Shown here: piece after piece, positions 62,894 through 64,000 of the stretch
Numbering within the stretch: position 1 is the stretch's first letter
Layout of the letters: every line of letters begins with the position of its first letter
Virus record (IMG/VR): IMGVR_UViG_3300027141_000003
Span: 1 to 64,000 of that record
Length of the DNA stretch: 64,000 nucleotides
DNA from: a virus
Strand: one strand, 5' to 3'
Translations under genes and position numbers: made by a program
The notes under the pieces: model-generated
What the model was told of the DNA's origin: nothing
Database searches by the model: none
Seen by the model: only the letters and a program-made list of their open reading frames with translations

Positions 62894-64000
62894 TAAACAC
62901 TTCCTCCTATTCTTCTGCCGACTCCTTCTTTTGCATTAATCAAAGACAGCTCCTGCTTAAAGCTACGCATTACGTCATCTACTGTAACAGTTGTTCCATT
63001 TAATGCTATATCAATATTGTAAACATTATTGCTGCTTGGGCTATTACTAATATTAACCCCAGACATTTTAGTTCCAGAAGGTATATCATACCTTGGCATG
63101 GTAGCAGCATTTGGATAAATTATTCCTGAAAACTTAGGCTCAATAAGAATTCCTTCTTGTTGTGCACCCAATGGATTAATTCTATCATTGATCTCCATAA
63201 GTTGTCCAGCAGCAAATCGTCCGCCCAAAGAACTCTGCCTTACTGCTTCTTTAGGACCAATTCCAAATCTTTTTTGTACCTTGTACTTAACTCCATTAGG
63301 ATCTTCAATTATATCGCCAACTTCTAATTGATCTCCAGCAATTACTGCTTTTCTTGCATCATTCGTCAAGTATCCGTCCTTGCCATAAGGATTTTTAAGA
63401 GTGGCATCACTTGCGTTACCATCATACATTGCTGAATAAAGGTCTCCCGCAGTAGCATACTTACCCTTCATTCCGTCTTTTACCTGATCGGTATAAATTG
63501 TAACGTATGGGGCATTAATTCCATTTTTTAAAGCATTAAGAATTTCATCTACAACTCCAGTAGCTGGTTTTTCAATTCCAAGTTTCTTGCCCAGAGTTTC
63601 TAAAGCAGACATAGTCTCTGTAAACTCTTTAGTCATTTTAAACTTGTCGCCTTCAGTTTGAAGTTTATTAATTATGTTAGATAGGTTAGTGCTATATGTA
63701 GTCAAATCTTTATTAAGATTGTCTGCTTTTGTTTGAAGAACTCCTAATTTATCTCCAGCTAAAGCTGCCTTGTCTGCAAGCTTTGTGTTCTTGGCAGTAA
63801 GTGAATCTATTTGATCTTGTAAGGGTTTAATCTCAAGCTCTGCTTTGAGGGTAATTGCCTCTTCTGCTGATTTACGATTAGATTCATTTAGTATCTGCTC
63901 TATACTCATTTGCTCTTCTGCATAGGCTGTCATGTTGCCAGTTGCAAGAGCTTGCTGTGCTCTTAGTTGAGCCTTCTGAATTTCTAGCTGAGCGTTTTCT
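62893..64000 (-). CDS. Tail protein, truncated at the window edge (probable tape measure C-terminus)
   Basis: The frame is open from the right edge to 62893, so the gene continues outside the window; an internal ATG at 63933 is not its start. The visible 369 residues are mostly helical and coiled coil (QDQIDSLTAKNTKLADKAAL is typical) with a C-terminal beta part (NVYNIDIALNGTTVTVDDVM) and the end GVGRRIGGSV. Long helical tail proteins next to the tip genes are usually tape measures. The phase of the truncated codon is uncertain by one base. Confidence 0.7.
   Translation of the reverse strand, partial: ENAQLEIQKAQLRAQQALATGNMTAYAEEQMSIEQILNESNRKSAEEAITLKAELEIKPLQDQIDSLTAKNTKLADKAALAGDKLGVLQTKADNLNKDLTTYSTNLSNIINKLQTEGDKFKMTKEFTETMSALETLGKKLGIEKPATGVVDEILNALKNGINAPYVTIYTDQVKDGMKGKYATAGDLYSAMYDGNASDATLKNPYGKDGYLTNDARKAVIAGDQLEVGDIIEDPNGVKYKVQKRFGIGPKEAVRQSSLGGRFAAGQLMEINDRINPLGAQQEGILIEPKFSGIIYPNAATMPRYDIPSGTKMSGVNISNSPSSNNVYNIDIALNGTTVTVDDVMRSFKQELSLINAKEGVGRRIGGSV

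Noticed and set aside
1-64000. Lysogeny module (integrase, excisionase pair, attachment site)
   Set aside because: No tyrosine or serine recombinase motif and no tRNA-flanking direct repeats are seen. The MerR-like HTH at 48147 lies in the replication operon and is not enough.

Overview
The window looks like about 64 kb of one tailed double-stranded DNA phage (Caudoviricetes). It carries a large terminase subunit, a tail module with a truncated tail gene at the right edge, an endolysin/holin cluster and a complete replication set. The host is most likely an actinobacterium: there is a WhiB-family iron-sulfur regulator, an Lsr2-like tail peptide, a GP88-family protein typical of actinophages, several promoters that appear to drive leaderless mRNAs, and an F420/flavin luciferase-like enzyme. 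The sequence is AT-rich, which fits streamlined freshwater actinobacteria; that habitat is inference. No integrase or other lysogeny gene is visible.

Layout. (1) 1-11,050, plus strand: about 37 small genes in short translationally coupled operons, mostly of unknown function, with a GP88 gene, a DUF932 gene, a DUF1281/YubB-like gene, an Lsr2-like peptide and tRNA-Asp. Thirteen promoters share TGTC(A/G)G placed exactly 16 bp before the first base of an extended -10 box, usually followed by an AACGAAAGG ribosome-binding site. Operon boundaries carry a rigidly spaced 59-bp element, and one boundary holds a roughly 120-nt structured RNA that ends in a terminator. (2) 11,050-11,720: a non-coding convergence zone with DnaA-box-like sites, a terminator and three short copies of the boundary element. 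(3) 11,721-14,563, minus strand: small zinc-ribbon and membrane proteins. (4) 14,645-29,875, minus: accessory and lysis genes, including two 2OG-Fe(II) oxygenases, secreted Ala/Thr-rich proteins, thioredoxin, a secreted subtilase, an HslV-like peptidase, WhiB, endolysin, holins, a lipoprotein, a 921-residue repeat protein, a cupin/JmjC oxygenase, a luciferase-like monooxygenase, a nuclease and a small heat-shock protein; tRNA-Met follows. (5) 30,217-36,238, minus: terL and terS, separated by two sugar-biosynthesis/glycosyltransferase genes, one a HAD-nucleotidyltransferase-GT61 fusion. (6) 36,255-49,560, minus: DNA metabolism (methyltransferase, RuvC-like resolvase, Cas4-like nuclease, RecA, DnaE, probable SSB, primase, DnaB helicase, metallophosphoesterase). 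(7) 49,647-64,000, minus: coiled-coil proteins and large tail/adhesin proteins.

Genes work as blocks. The plus-strand block is probably early and host-interacting, governed by one shared operator-like site. The minus-strand block carries replication, packaging, virion and lysis. Accessory enzymes (thioredoxin, proteases, chaperone, oxygenases, glycosyltransferases) sit between the core blocks.

Functional names rest on motifs read by eye; no database search was run. Many small genes are reported as unrecognised. Minus-strand coordinates are given low-to-high; their start codon is at the high coordinate.
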